A DNA stretch of 64,000 nt from Nitrospira sp. (GCA_016715825.1 JADJXO010000003.1:124001-188000), one strand, 5' to 3'. Shown: positions 53,718-61,425, counted from the stretch's first letter. The notes: generated by a model from the letters alone, not told the origin. Numbers and translations: made by a program.

Positions 53718-53733
53718 TGGCACGCGGATTGCT
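53718..53733 (+). promoter_or_regulatory. sigma-54 (-24/-12) promoter of the small-ORF cluster
   Basis: TGGCACGCGGATTGCT matches the sigma-54 consensus TGGCACG-N4-TTGCW at every position (-24 GG at 53719-53720, -12 GC at 53731-53732). The predicted start is near 53744, about 27 nt before the first small ORF. RNA polymerase with sigma-54 needs an activator; a gene for one lies 2.5 kb away. Confidence 0.75.
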
Positions 53734-53770
53734 GGGGAGGGATAACAAGTGATCTGGAGGGTTACAGACC

Positions 53771-53887
53771 ATGGCGCACATCGACTCTGAAGTTCTTGAT
53801 GCCATGTATGGCCAGATCAGTCGTGAGGCTTCGAATCCATCACGAGGTTGGGGCAGCAGGCTCCATACTCACGCAATCTCAACTTGA
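53771..53887 (+). CDS. 38-residue small protein
   Basis: Reads MAHIDSEVLDAMYGQISREA followed by 18 more residues ending AIST. A GGAGGG Shine-Dalgarno (53756-53761) sits at ideal spacing before the ATG, and the gene directly follows the sigma-54 promoter. The product is soluble and polar with no signal. It is the first of three short frames that each have their own ribosome site. Family unknown. Confidence 0.6.
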   Translation: MAHIDSEVLDAMYGQISREASNPSRGWGSRLHTHAIST

Positions 53888-53914
53888 TGGAAAAAGGAAA
53901 GGAAGGGTTTCACC

Positions 53915-54109
53915 ATGCACGAGTCGGCCATCGTAGTCATCTGGTTTGCATTGCAAATTGCCGGATTCATCTTGACGATGCTTATGCCACAAATTTTCCC
54001 CGATGCACCTCGAGAGGTGGAAGAGCAGAATAATGTATTGCCGATGTCTACCTACGAGAAGCTCGAAGAAGGTAGCCTGCTGATGGTCTACGGTGATAAG
54101 GCGGCTTAA
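53915..54109 (+). CDS. 64-residue single-pass membrane protein
   Basis: Reads MHESAIVVIWFALQIAGFIL then TMLMPQIF and a polar tail. The first 27 residues are one membrane helix with a very short N-terminus; the rest (about 37 residues) is charged, with conserved-looking EVEEQNNVLPMSTYEKLEEGS. AGGAAAGGAAGGG precedes the ATG. Second gene of the sigma-54-driven cluster. Probably a small membrane partner or regulator; family not recognised. Confidence 0.65.
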   Translation: MHESAIVVIWFALQIAGFILTMLMPQIFPDAPREVEEQNNVLPMSTYEKLEEGSLLMVYGDKAA

Positions 54110-54136
54110 ACGGCAGAAGTTGTCTGGAGGTCGCTC

Positions 54137-54187
54137 ATGGATGACCGAATAAGTCTGGATACTCCCCGCGCACTTTTGTCGGCTTGA
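54137..54187 (+). CDS. 16-residue peptide ORF
   Basis: Reads MDDRISLDTPRALLSA. It has GGAGG at 7-nt spacing from its ATG, 27 bp after the previous stop, and is followed at once by a hairpin. Very short, so the case rests on the ribosome site and position. It could be a signalling peptide or a leader. Confidence 0.4.
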   Translation: MDDRISLDTPRALLSA

Positions 54188-54224
54188 GACTGACAGTGGC
54201 CGAGCAATGCCTGCTGTCAGCCTC
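54186..54224 (+). terminator. stem-loop after the small-ORF cluster
   Basis: Arms of 11 bases (54186-54196 and 54214-54224) pair with one mismatch and contain a perfect CTGACAG/CTGTCAG core; the loop is 17 nt. It lies right at the end of the last small ORF. No T-run follows, so it is either a weak terminator or an mRNA stabiliser. Confidence 0.4.
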
Positions 54225-54352
54225 AGGTTATCCCTCAACAGGTAATCGTCGGATTAAGAACACGATTAGCTTCTACTCTCACGGTCGGCATCGGGCCATA
54301 TCAATAAGGGCCCATCGGGTTGCTCTTGCCAACACACCTCTGAATCGATAGA

Positions 54353-54379
54353 GATACACCTACTTATCCGAACAGATAC
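54353..54379. promoter_or_regulatory. candidate upstream activator element 2 (GATAC-N7-TATC-N6-GATAC)
   Basis: Second copy of the 27-bp element with 19 of 27 bases identical to the copy at 53607, including all of both GATAC blocks and the TATC. The inner palindrome reads TATCCGAACAGATA, the reverse-complement relative of copy 1. It ends 86 bp before the second sigma-54 core by the same measure as copy 1. Confidence 0.6.
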
Positions 54380-54463
54380 AAGCTCTCAATAAACCAGATT
54401 GGTATGAGCTGTCACAATATAATAAGTAATTGCAACGAATAGCTCTTTATGCAAGATCATCGT

Positions 54464-54479
54464 CGGCATAGAGCTTGCT
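54464..54479 (+). promoter_or_regulatory. sigma-54 promoter of the DUF2235 gene
   Basis: CGGCATAGAGCTTGCT has GG (54465-54466) and GC (54477-54478) at the obligatory 10-bp spacing and an intact TTGCT -12 element; the -24 box differs from consensus at the first T and in CACG. Predicted start about 54490, ATG at 54561 with GGGGGAG before it. Confidence 0.6.
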
Positions 54480-54560
54480 ACAAGAATCCTATGACCGGTG
54501 ACTATCAGTTGCTGCCCCATCGTACTGAGACCAGTCAGGCCGGATTGAGGGGGAGACCAC

Positions 54561-56210
54561 ATGTCAGGGAAAAACATCGTGTTGTGTTCGGACGGAACAG
54601 GCAATACAGCGATTAAGGCCCGAGGGACCAATGTGTTCAAACTCTACGAGGCTGTGGACATCCAAGGGCATAAGTTTGATTCGACGTTGACCCCACAAGT
54701 GGCTTTCTACGACGATGGCGTTGGTACGTCGCGGTTGGCTCCGATGAAACTCATCGGTGGGGCATTCGGGTACGGATTCGGCAAGAACGTGCGGGATCTG
54801 TATACCGAGTTGGCTCATGTCTATGAACCGGGTGACCACCTCTACCTGTTCGGGTTTAGTCGGGGCGCCTACACCGTCCGGGCGCTGTCGGGGCTCATTC
54901 AGTATTGTGGAATTCTCGACATCAAAAAGGTTGGGTACGAATCCCTCAAGAGATGTGTCGAGGACTGTTGGACGGCGTTTCGGCGGGAAGCATTTAAGCG
55001 CGTGTCGGAAAGCCAGCGACGCGAAGGTCAGCCGACAGCCGATTACAGTCGGGAAGATCGAGAACGGCGGGAACGGTTTTGCGCCGTTATGGACGATACT
55101 CACGTACCGGACGGATCAGTCACGATTGATTTCGTTGGTGTGTGGGATACGGTTGGGGCGGTGGGGATGCCGTTTGAAGAACTCCGTGACCTGTTCAATT
55201 GGGTCTACCCCATGCGGTTTTCCGAACTGACACCCAGTAGCCGGATCACTCGTGCCTGTCACGCACTCTCGATCGACGATGACCGCCGCACGTTTCACCC
55301 AGAGTTGTGGAACGAGAAAGGCATTCGTTCAACGCAGGTCGATCAAGTATGGTTCGCCGGGGTGCACTCCAACGTGGGCGGCGGCTACGTGAAGCACGGC
55401 ATGTCTCTGGTGGCATTGGATTGGATGATGGCCGAAGCAGAGCGATGTGGGCTGCGGTTTATCGAGGCCGACCGCAACTATGTCCGTACGCACCACGATG
55501 TGCACGACGAATTATACGATGCGAGAGCTGGATTGGGTGCGTACTATCGTTGGCAGCCGCGCGACATCGTCCGACTCTGTCGAGATCACCATATCTCTCG
55601 TCCCAAGATCCACATCAGCGTGTTCGAGCGGATCGCCAACGGTACGGGGTGCTATGCTCCGTTGAATCTACCCGCTCAGTGCCTGGTTGTTCGAACCAAT
55701 GACGACTGCCCGTGGCCGGGAAAAACCACCTTGTCGGATATTGAGCGAGAAGGCACGCAAACCGAAAGGAGCACCCTCGCTTCTCCAGATAATCAATCAT
55801 TACTCGAGAACATTCGCGGAACCGTGCAAAGCGGAAAGATGTCGTATTACACGTTTGTGGCGGCCACGATTCCGGCTCTCGGCTGGTGGTATGCGTTGCC
55901 GCCGTTTCCGCAAATAGTCCACGCCATTGCGCAATGGTGTCCGTACCCCAATCTCGTTATCGGCGGCTTGTATGCCTGTGTCGGTGGGCTGATCTGGTGG
56001 TGGGCTAAGCGAGTTGATGACCGGATGGAGTCGGTGGCACAGGATCATTGGCAACGTCATCGAGAAGCGCTTCGCGGGGTTTTCATGAATAGCTGGTTGG
56101 CAGGCTTGTCACGAGCTCATGACGTGGGTGTACGGAGAGACCCATTGACCGTCCGAACGACGCCGAGTCTTGTGGTGAAGCGATCGGTTGGGGAATCCAA
56201 AACCGGTTAG
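54561..56210 (+). CDS. DUF2235 alpha/beta-hydrolase with C-terminal membrane segments (Tle1-like phospholipase fold)
   Basis: A 549-residue protein. The DUF2235 core has IVLCSDGTGNT at the start, the nucleophile elbow GFSRGAYTVRAL (98-109, Ser100), the acid in VGVWDTVGA (Asp196) and the histidine in GVHSNVGGGY (His269); this is the catalytic set of Tle1-type lipases delivered by type VI secretion, but no secretion genes are near. Residues about 430-490 form two membrane segments (TIPALGWWYALPPF and LVIGGLYACVGGLIWWW), followed by a charged tail. Probably a membrane-bound lipid esterase or phospholipase. Driven by its own sigma-54 promoter. Confidence 0.82.
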   Translation: MSGKNIVLCSDGTGNTAIKARGTNVFKLYEAVDIQGHKFDSTLTPQVAFYDDGVGTSRLAPMKLIGGAFGYGFGKNVRDLYTELAHVYEPGDHLYLFGFSRGAYTVRALSGLIQYCGILDIKKVGYESLKRCVEDCWTAFRREAFKRVSESQRREGQPTADYSREDRERRERFCAVMDDTHVPDGSVTIDFVGVWDTVGAVGMPFEELRDLFNWVYPMRFSELTPSSRITRACHALSIDDDRRTFHPELWNEKGIRSTQVDQVWFAGVHSNVGGGYVKHGMSLVALDWMMAEAERCGLRFIEADRNYVRTHHDVHDELYDARAGLGAYYRWQPRDIVRLCRDHHISRPKIHISVFERIANGTGCYAPLNLPAQCLVVRTNDDCPWPGKTTLSDIEREGTQTERSTLASPDNQSLLENIRGTVQSGKMSYYTFVAATIPALGWWYALPPFPQIVHAIAQWCPYPNLVIGGLYACVGGLIWWWAKRVDDRMESVAQDHWQRHREALRGVFMNSWLAGLSRAHDVGVRRDPLTVRTTPSLVVKRSVGESKTG

Positions 56211-56238
56211 GAAAAGGGAATTGCCAGAGGTGGATCGA

Positions 56239-58857
56239 TCATCTTTGTTCAAAATACCGGCGAACCAGGGTTTCCACCGGCGCAAAGTACCGTTCAGGCA
56301 GGTTTTTGAAACGGCGCCTGCATTCTGCAAGTGCCTGCTCCGCAGTCGAAAATGGTTCGATTACGGACTGTAGATGACCATAGTAGTCCCTGAGTTTTAC
56401 TTCGGCGGTTCGCACATGGCTGGGATCACCGGCAATGACTTGTGCAGCCTTGGCGTGGTCTCCACTGGTGTCGACCAGGGTCTGGAAGCAGAGTCCCTTC
56501 AAGCGCTGCGTCACCGTGCTGCGATCCCATCCTAGTGCTGCGGCTGTGGCCTGCATGTCGAACCGATGCTCTCTGAGGCAGGCAAGAACTGCCGTGTCAC
56601 CGGCCGATTCAGGGGGTGGCAGCCTTGTATGTCCTAAGCTCCCTTGAGAATTTTCACGGAGCCGGAGCGAATCTTTGGTCAACATGGAGCCATCGTTCAG
56701 CGTGATGGCTCGTTCCAAACAGTGACGGAGTTCCCTGACATTCCCTTTCCAGTCATGCTCAACCAGCGAACGAAGTGCGTCGTTCGTGAGTGTTGGGACC
56801 GGCTTTCCTGTTTCGTCGGCGATCCGGCTCAGGAAGGTCTCAACGAGAAGCGGGATATCTCCGGGACGATGGCGAAGCGGTGGAAGGTAGAAGACAAGCC
56901 CGGTGAGTCTGAAGTACAGGTCCTCCCGAAACCATCCTTCCGAAACCCCTCTTTGCAGGTCGCGATTGGTTGCAGCCACAATACGAACATCAACCATCGT
57001 TTGCGTCGTGGCACCGACACGATAAAAGGTCCCGTCTTGTAACACCCGCAACAACTTACTCTGATGATCCATCCGGAGGTCTCCGATTTCATCCAAAAAG
57101 ATCGTGCCATGGTCGGCGAGACCAAAGTACCCACGGCGATCGGCCGTCGCTCCGGTAAAACTCCCCTTCATATGCCCAAACAGTTCACTTTCAAAAAGCT
57201 CAGGCGAAATTGCAGCCATGTTGACCGGAATGAACGCTCTGGCAGAACGCGGACTTAACTGATGAACGGCTCGGGCAAAAAGCTCCTTGCCGGTTCCCGG
57301 CTCCCCGAGCAAAAGAACCGACAGGCGAGACTTGGCCCCCTTCTTGAGGTCGTGAAAAAGCCGAAGGAGCGGCCGATCTTGCGTCATGATTCCATACCGA
57401 CGGGCTTCGGTTTGGGATCGGTCAAGCGCTGCGTCGGCGACCTTGTGTGGTCCCAGGGTCGCTACCCGGAGGTCGCCGAGTTGTCGCTCTAGTTGCTCCA
57501 GTTGCCCGCGTGCTTCCTGTTCCTGCTGTTGGGCCTCGACAATTTGGGCTCGTAGCGCATCCATCATTGTCGCTAACTCTTCCTGTTGTCCGGCTGAATG
57601 TGCGATGGTGGCCGTCGCTACTGCTAAATCTTCCTGAAGTGCCTCTGCTCGGTCTTCGCGCATGATCAGTGCTTCACGAACGGCAGCAGACTCTTCCTGG
57701 AGCTGGATCATGTCACCTTCGAGCAATATGAGACGCTGGCTCGCCATCAGATTCACCAGTGCGGTGGCACCCATGAAGGCAAGCACGGAGGCTAACAATG
57801 GGAGCCCGACGGCTAGAACGAGCGACGCCAGACTTAGACTCGCGGCGGTGCATGCTCCATACAGCAGGACGATACCGGCCGCGAGAAAGAAACCGGTTGT
57901 CTCTCGCCATCGTAAAAGGATCCATGCCACGACTGATCCCAGTACGGTTGTGATGACCAGCCTGGTCGTCCAACCGAAAGACACGATCGGTTCATTGTTG
58001 AGCAGGGCATTGAGAAGGTGAAGATGGGCGGTCATGCGGTCGACGACGGTTCCAGAGGCTAAGACACGGGTTTCTGAGCCGGGTGGATCAGCACGGATGA
58101 CAACAATTCGGTTTTTGAACCACGAGGTGAGTTGTTGCTCGTCTCGCTGCTGGATCCTTTCCCAGACTGATGACAGCAGGATCGGCTGGAGCGCCACGAG
58201 TGATCCATCTCCGGCCACGTTCACCAGCGCAGCCGCACGCGCGTGGCCTGAAGAAACGGGCGCCGACGGCGGGGTCTGTCCTCGAAATTGGTTGAATAGG
58301 GCCACTGCGAAGGCGGGGATTGTTTGGGATTCAATCCTGGTGAAAAGTGAAACGTGCCGAGTCACGTTGTCACTGTCGCGCTCGACTTCATGGTGAGCAG
58401 AGATCGCCGTATCGGAGTGAAGAAGGGATTCAGTCTCGTACACAAGCACGACAGGTGAGGCTGTGCGAAGGGCCTCAAGGAGGAGGGCGTCGCTTGCGGC
58501 GCCACCGACTTGGGACGGGCTTGCGCGGTCCAAGCGATGGTCGAGTCCGATCACTGCCGCACCGGCCTCATGTATCGCCACAACGAGTTGAGCCAGAATG
58601 GCACGGTCCCAGTGGCCGGATCCAAACCGTTCTTCACTGGCGGGGTCGCGAGAGACGACGGTCAATGACGGATTCACGGCCATGCTGTGTCGGTGAAGAA
58701 GCCATGTATCGAAGGCAGTATAATCCAGAGCCGTAAAAGTCGCGGGAGACGAAAACCACAACAGGACCGAAATCGCCGCGCTTCCCAAGCCGATGCTCAA
58801 AGCTTGGAGAGGAATCGAGGAGATCCATACACGTGAAAGTGTCGTGGGACCACGCAT
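56239..58857 (-). CDS. CHASE2-sensor sigma-54-dependent transcriptional activator
   Basis: About 872 residues from the ATG at 58857 (in-frame ATGs further upstream would run into the TPR gene). Order: membrane segment (19-37), CHASE2 extracytoplasmic sensor (about 45-290) with FDTWLLHRH and IGLDHRLDR, three membrane segments (298-370), coiled coil (378-470), AAA+ domain with Walker A GEPGTGKE (518-525), GSFTGA in place of the usual GAFTGA (566-571), Walker B GTIFLDEIGDL (584-594), and a helix-turn-helix (ATAAALGWDRSTVTQRL, about 770-786). An extra 85-residue C-terminal segment follows. It is the obvious activator for the two sigma-54 promoters 2.5 to 3.3 kb away. Confidence 0.88.
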   Translation of the reverse strand: MRGPTTLSRVWISSIPLQALSIGLGSAAISVLLWFSSPATFTALDYTAFDTWLLHRHSMAVNPSLTVVSRDPASEERFGSGHWDRAILAQLVVAIHEAGAAVIGLDHRLDRASPSQVGGAASDALLLEALRTASPVVLVYETESLLHSDTAISAHHEVERDSDNVTRHVSLFTRIESQTIPAFAVALFNQFRGQTPPSAPVSSGHARAAALVNVAGDGSLVALQPILLSSVWERIQQRDEQQLTSWFKNRIVVIRADPPGSETRVLASGTVVDRMTAHLHLLNALLNNEPIVSFGWTTRLVITTVLGSVVAWILLRWRETTGFFLAAGIVLLYGACTAASLSLASLVLAVGLPLLASVLAFMGATALVNLMASQRLILLEGDMIQLQEESAAVREALIMREDRAEALQEDLAVATATIAHSAGQQEELATMMDALRAQIVEAQQQEQEARGQLEQLERQLGDLRVATLGPHKVADAALDRSQTEARRYGIMTQDRPLLRLFHDLKKGAKSRLSVLLLGEPGTGKELFARAVHQLSPRSARAFIPVNMAAISPELFESELFGHMKGSFTGATADRRGYFGLADHGTIFLDEIGDLRMDHQSKLLRVLQDGTFYRVGATTQTMVDVRIVAATNRDLQRGVSEGWFREDLYFRLTGLVFYLPPLRHRPGDIPLLVETFLSRIADETGKPVPTLTNDALRSLVEHDWKGNVRELRHCLERAITLNDGSMLTKDSLRLRENSQGSLGHTRLPPPESAGDTAVLACLREHRFDMQATAAALGWDRSTVTQRLKGLCFQTLVDTSGDHAKAAQVIAGDPSHVRTAEVKLRDYYGHLQSVIEPFSTAEQALAECRRRFKNLPERYFAPVETLVRRYFEQR

Positions 58858-58861
58858 GTGA

Positions 58862-60082
58862 CTAGCGAATTCCAAGTTCGTTGAAGATCGCCTGGGCTTC
58901 TTTCTTGGGAAGGCCGGTGAGGATTGCCTTCGCCTTTTGAAGGTCCGCATCGACGCCGAGCCCTGTCCCATAAATCCGGGCCAGAAGCTTTTTAGCGGAG
59001 GGGAATCCATCGGCTGCGGTCGTTTCGAAACAAGCCAGGATTCTCCTGTCGAACGGCTTCAGGTAAGGGGTAGGTCCGGTTTCATAGAGAGTGGCCAGTA
59101 GCGCGTGCGCCTCTTCGCTCAGTGTGACGCCTTCCTTTAACAGTGCCCAAATTGCGTCTTCTCCGCGACCCTGTGCGAGAAGAGCCTTCCCCAGCGATTG
59201 TCGATCACTCACGCGACTCATGTCCGGGTAGTCGTTCCAGAGTCGGGTGCGGTAGGCCTGGAAACCTGTAAGCAGCTCCATGCGCTGGAGGGTGCTCAAT
59301 CCGGGAGCAAGGGTCTGACGCCGCAATTTTGACAATGAGAGAAAGGAGGTTTGTTCACCGAGTTCAACAGCCTGCATCCACCAATAAATGGCCAGTCCGA
59401 GGTTTTTCTCGACCCCTTGCCCGTCTTTGTAGGCATTGCCAAGGAACAGCCGCGCTTCCGGCACACCCCCAAGAGCCGCCGTTTCGAGATGTGGGATGGC
59501 TTCTTTCAGCTGTCCCGTGATCATCAGGAGGAGTCCGAGGTGATGATGCGCATCCACAAAATGTGGGCGCAGTTCGAGTGCTCGTCGATAGTCTCGAATT
59601 GCTGAGGTCACGTCGCCGAGTGAGTAGTGAACGGTTCCCAGGCTGTAGTGTGCGTGGGGGAGGTTCGGTTCCAGCCGGAGCGCTGCTTTCAGCGCAGAGC
59701 CGGCAGCACGCCAGTCTTGTTTTGCGGAGAGTAAGAGGCCCAGCTGGAGGTGCGCGCGTCCATCATCTGGTTGCAGCCGAATGGCAGCGCGACATTCCTC
59801 GATGGCAGAGTCCAGCTCGCCAAGGCGTAACAACGCGTCGGCGAGCTGGAGGCGGTACTCCGGGACGTTCGGCAGGAGTCGGATAGAACGCCGCAATGCT
59901 TCAAGTTCTGTCAGCGCATTGGGGCGATTGGGTGCCTCCAATTCTGAGGGTGCTTGAGGAGACTCGGATATGTCTCCGTGGAATGAAGCCGCATGCTCCT
60001 CGAACGAATGCGCATGCGTGAGATCTGGACCGATAAGCAGCAGGGCGACTGTGAGCGGTAAGAGGATCAATCCGAAACGCAT
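58862..60082 (-). CDS. periplasmic TPR/Sel1-repeat protein
   Basis: A 406-residue protein with a signal peptide (LILLPLTVALLLIGPDLTHA, residues about 4-23). It then has TPR repeats: EYRLQLADALLRLGELDSAIEECRAAIRLQPDDGRAHLQLGLLL, PHAHYSLGTVHYSLGDVTSAIRDYRRALELRPHFVDAHHHLGLLL, and Sel1-like repeats GVPEARLFLGNAYKDGQGVEKNLGLAIYWWMQAVELG and RGEDAIWALLKEG. Its stop is 4 bp before the activator's ATG, so the two are one operon. Located outside the membrane, it could present a signal to the CHASE2 sensor. Confidence 0.83.
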   Translation of the reverse strand: MRFGLILLPLTVALLLIGPDLTHAHSFEEHAASFHGDISESPQAPSELEAPNRPNALTELEALRRSIRLLPNVPEYRLQLADALLRLGELDSAIEECRAAIRLQPDDGRAHLQLGLLLSAKQDWRAAGSALKAALRLEPNLPHAHYSLGTVHYSLGDVTSAIRDYRRALELRPHFVDAHHHLGLLLMITGQLKEAIPHLETAALGGVPEARLFLGNAYKDGQGVEKNLGLAIYWWMQAVELGEQTSFLSLSKLRRQTLAPGLSTLQRMELLTGFQAYRTRLWNDYPDMSRVSDRQSLGKALLAQGRGEDAIWALLKEGVTLSEEAHALLATLYETGPTPYLKPFDRRILACFETTAADGFPSAKKLLARIYGTGLGVDADLQKAKAILTGLPKKEAQAIFNELGIR

Positions 60083-60477
60083 GAGAACGGATCACCATCA
60101 GGTTCGATAATTATGAAGAACGTGGCCAGAATTATATCATCTGATTGATATACCGCATGAGAGGTCTCCTAGCGAGCCATACCAGGAAACTGTAAGGCGG
60201 TGGGAATTGTGTTCCTGGCGAGCTGGAGCGGAGAGATTCACGAGGACACTCCTTATCAGAAGGCGTTTCCTCAAATCATACTTCCCCTCCTTACCCCCTG
60301 GTTTCTCGTTCAGTCAGTTTCCAAACCTATGCTCACGTCAAGGGGCATATGGCTCCCCCTCTCTCAATTAGGGCCATATTCGGGGATTGCCAAGGATGCA
60401 GAACTCTGTAGACTCAGACTCGTACGGAGTCAAACCCATGGCACGCGCCAGGGTGCCTGCGGAGCCTCATCACTCTC
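60083..60477. other. 395-bp gene-free stretch with the TPR-operon promoter
   Basis: Contains the palindrome and -10 box listed separately near 60133-60152. The rest, up to the Rhs remnant, shows no open frame with a ribosome site. Confidence 0.35.
60133..60152 (-). promoter_or_regulatory. promoter palindrome of the TPR/activator operon
   Basis: Perfect inverted repeat TATATCA-N6-TGATATA. On the minus strand it overlaps a consensus TATAAT -10 box about 55 bp upstream of the TPR gene ATG; no good -35 is seen. It contains TATC-N8-GATA, similar to but two bases longer than the TATC-N6-GATA of the activator elements. Confidence 0.4.
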
Positions 60478-60689
60478 CTGGGGCAGAAGACGGTCTATAC
60501 CCCCGACACCAGCAATGGTGTGACCCAATTCGGCTACGATGCCAACAGCAATCTCCTGACCGTGACCGATGCGAAGAACCAGACGACGACGTACACCTAT
60601 GACAACATGGATCGGCTGGCCACGCGAAAGGATGCACTCAATCGAACGGAAAGTTATCAAGATGATCTGGCGGGCAATCTGACGCACCC
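60478..60689 (+). pseudogene. Rhs/YD-repeat protein remnant
   Basis: A fragment reading QKTVYTPDTSNGVTQFGY then DANSNLLTVTDAKNQTTTYTY and DNMDRLATRKDALNRTESY, which are two to three YD repeats of the Rhs type. There is no start with a ribosome site, no upstream shell and no toxin end; the frame runs into the transposase remnant. It is a piece of a former Rhs gene or repeat cassette. Confidence 0.65.
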
Positions 60690-61073
60690 CGCGCGCACCG
60701 GATTACGAAGCACGTTGCGGAGGACCGTGAGGAGATGGCGGTCCTGTTGAATCGGAACACGTTTGAAGCGCCCTTGCCAGACATGGCCATGACTCCGGTA
60801 ATGCCGATGATAGCGACGGACGTGACTGGTCATCCACCATTGCATGAACGGGCTCAAGGCCGTACTCGTCACGGATTGCACGACCAAATGAACATGATTC
60901 GGCATCAGGCAGAAGGCCAAGATCTGGATGGGATGTCGGGCTTTGGCCGCGCCAAGCAGCTCGAGGAAGGCGGCATAGTCGGCGTCTTTCTGAGAGACGG
61001 CAGCTCCAGCATTGCCACGGTTCAACACATGGGAGGCGTGCCCAGCGATATGGCCGCCAGGAATCCGAGGCAT
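60657..61073 (-). pseudogene. truncated REP-associated tyrosine transposase (RAYT, Y1-type)
   Basis: A 138-residue fragment with HVLNRGNAG, AFLELLGAAKARHPIQILAF, the HUH motif in CLMPNHVHLVVQ, and MQWWMTSHVRRYHRHYRSHGHVWQGRFK. It then runs into Rhs DNA after LRNVLRNPVRAG. Family members usually have 200 or more residues, so the C-terminal part is lost. The catalytic tyrosine expected in the LRYVERNP motif is an asparagine here (LRNVLRNP). The gene is therefore probably inactive. Confidence 0.75.
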
Positions 61074-61113
61074 GGGATGACACCGGTACGTCAAACGGGA
61101 GGCGGCAGGCAAG

Positions 61114-61135
61114 AAAAAGTAGCCTGTCCCCTTTT
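61114..61135. repeat. RAYT-associated inverted-repeat end
   Basis: The stretch AAAAAGTAGCCTGTCCCC followed by TTTT lies 40 bp upstream of the transposase start. From general knowledge, sequences of this GGGGACAGGCTACTTTT type flank RAYT-related elements; the match is by memory, not by search. Confidence 0.4.
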
Positions 61136-61298
61136 CTGTCCTACAAGGCTAAGAGGCTCATGAATCAAACTATCACCTATATGTTTGGATCTGAGGCTAA
61201 GATTCCAGTGGTGGTTAAGGGGTCTGAGGGTGATGATCTTGGAAGGAGGGAGACGAGAGAGAACGTAGCGTGAGCCTATACACTCCGCTTCCCTATGT

Positions 61299-61366
61299 AA
61301 GTGGGTTAATACTCCTTGATAAATAAGGAAACTATACTTTCGAGGGCCTCATTCCTTAACCCACTT
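61299..61366. repeat. 11-bp perfect inverted repeat with internal stem
   Basis: AAGTGGGTTAA at 61299-61309 and TTAACCCACTT at 61356-61366, separated by 46 nt that contain a smaller CCTT...AAGG stem. Could fold as a branched hairpin in RNA or be the ends of a tiny mobile element. Confidence 0.4.
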
Positions 61367-61413
61367 GAGTTTTCACATGGAGGCTTCCTTAACACCCCTG
61401 AGATTTCACACGG
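61352..61413. repeat. two imperfect 29-bp direct repeats
   Basis: TTCCTTAAC-N-CCACTTGAG-like unit at 61352-61380 and again at 61385-61413, ending in TTTCACATGG and TTTCACACGG. The units overlap the inverted repeat. Confidence 0.35.
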
Positions 61414-61425
61414 CCTTAACCAAAC

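Larger units (their letters stand above)
54188..54560. other. 373-bp regulatory stretch before the DUF2235 gene
   Basis: No gene. It holds the stem-loop, the second 27-bp activator element and the second sigma-54 promoter, described separately, and a relatively AT-rich segment (54380-54460) between the last two, as expected for DNA bending. Confidence 0.5.
61136..61425. other. 290-bp stretch with nested repeats
   Basis: A doubtful 37-codon frame starts at 61160 (MNQTITYMFGSEAK...), ending 61273, after AAGAGG. The rest holds the 11-bp inverted repeat and the direct repeats listed next. Confidence 0.3.

Noticed and set aside
53826..53850. tRNA-like T-loop GGCTTCGAATCC
   Set aside because: No acceptor, D or anticodon arms pair around it; the stretch lies inside the first small ORF.
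53848..54033. alternative plus-strand frame through the 53915 gene
   Set aside because: Different frame, no ribosome site, and composition less protein-like than the 64-residue membrane protein that has one.
54269..54290. third sigma-54-like sequence with TCGGCAT
   Set aside because: No GC dinucleotide at the 10-bp spacing needed for the -12 box.
60200..60523. 107-codon plus frame before the Rhs remnant
   Set aside because: No ribosome site and no similarity to Rhs; treated as chance frame in remnant DNA.
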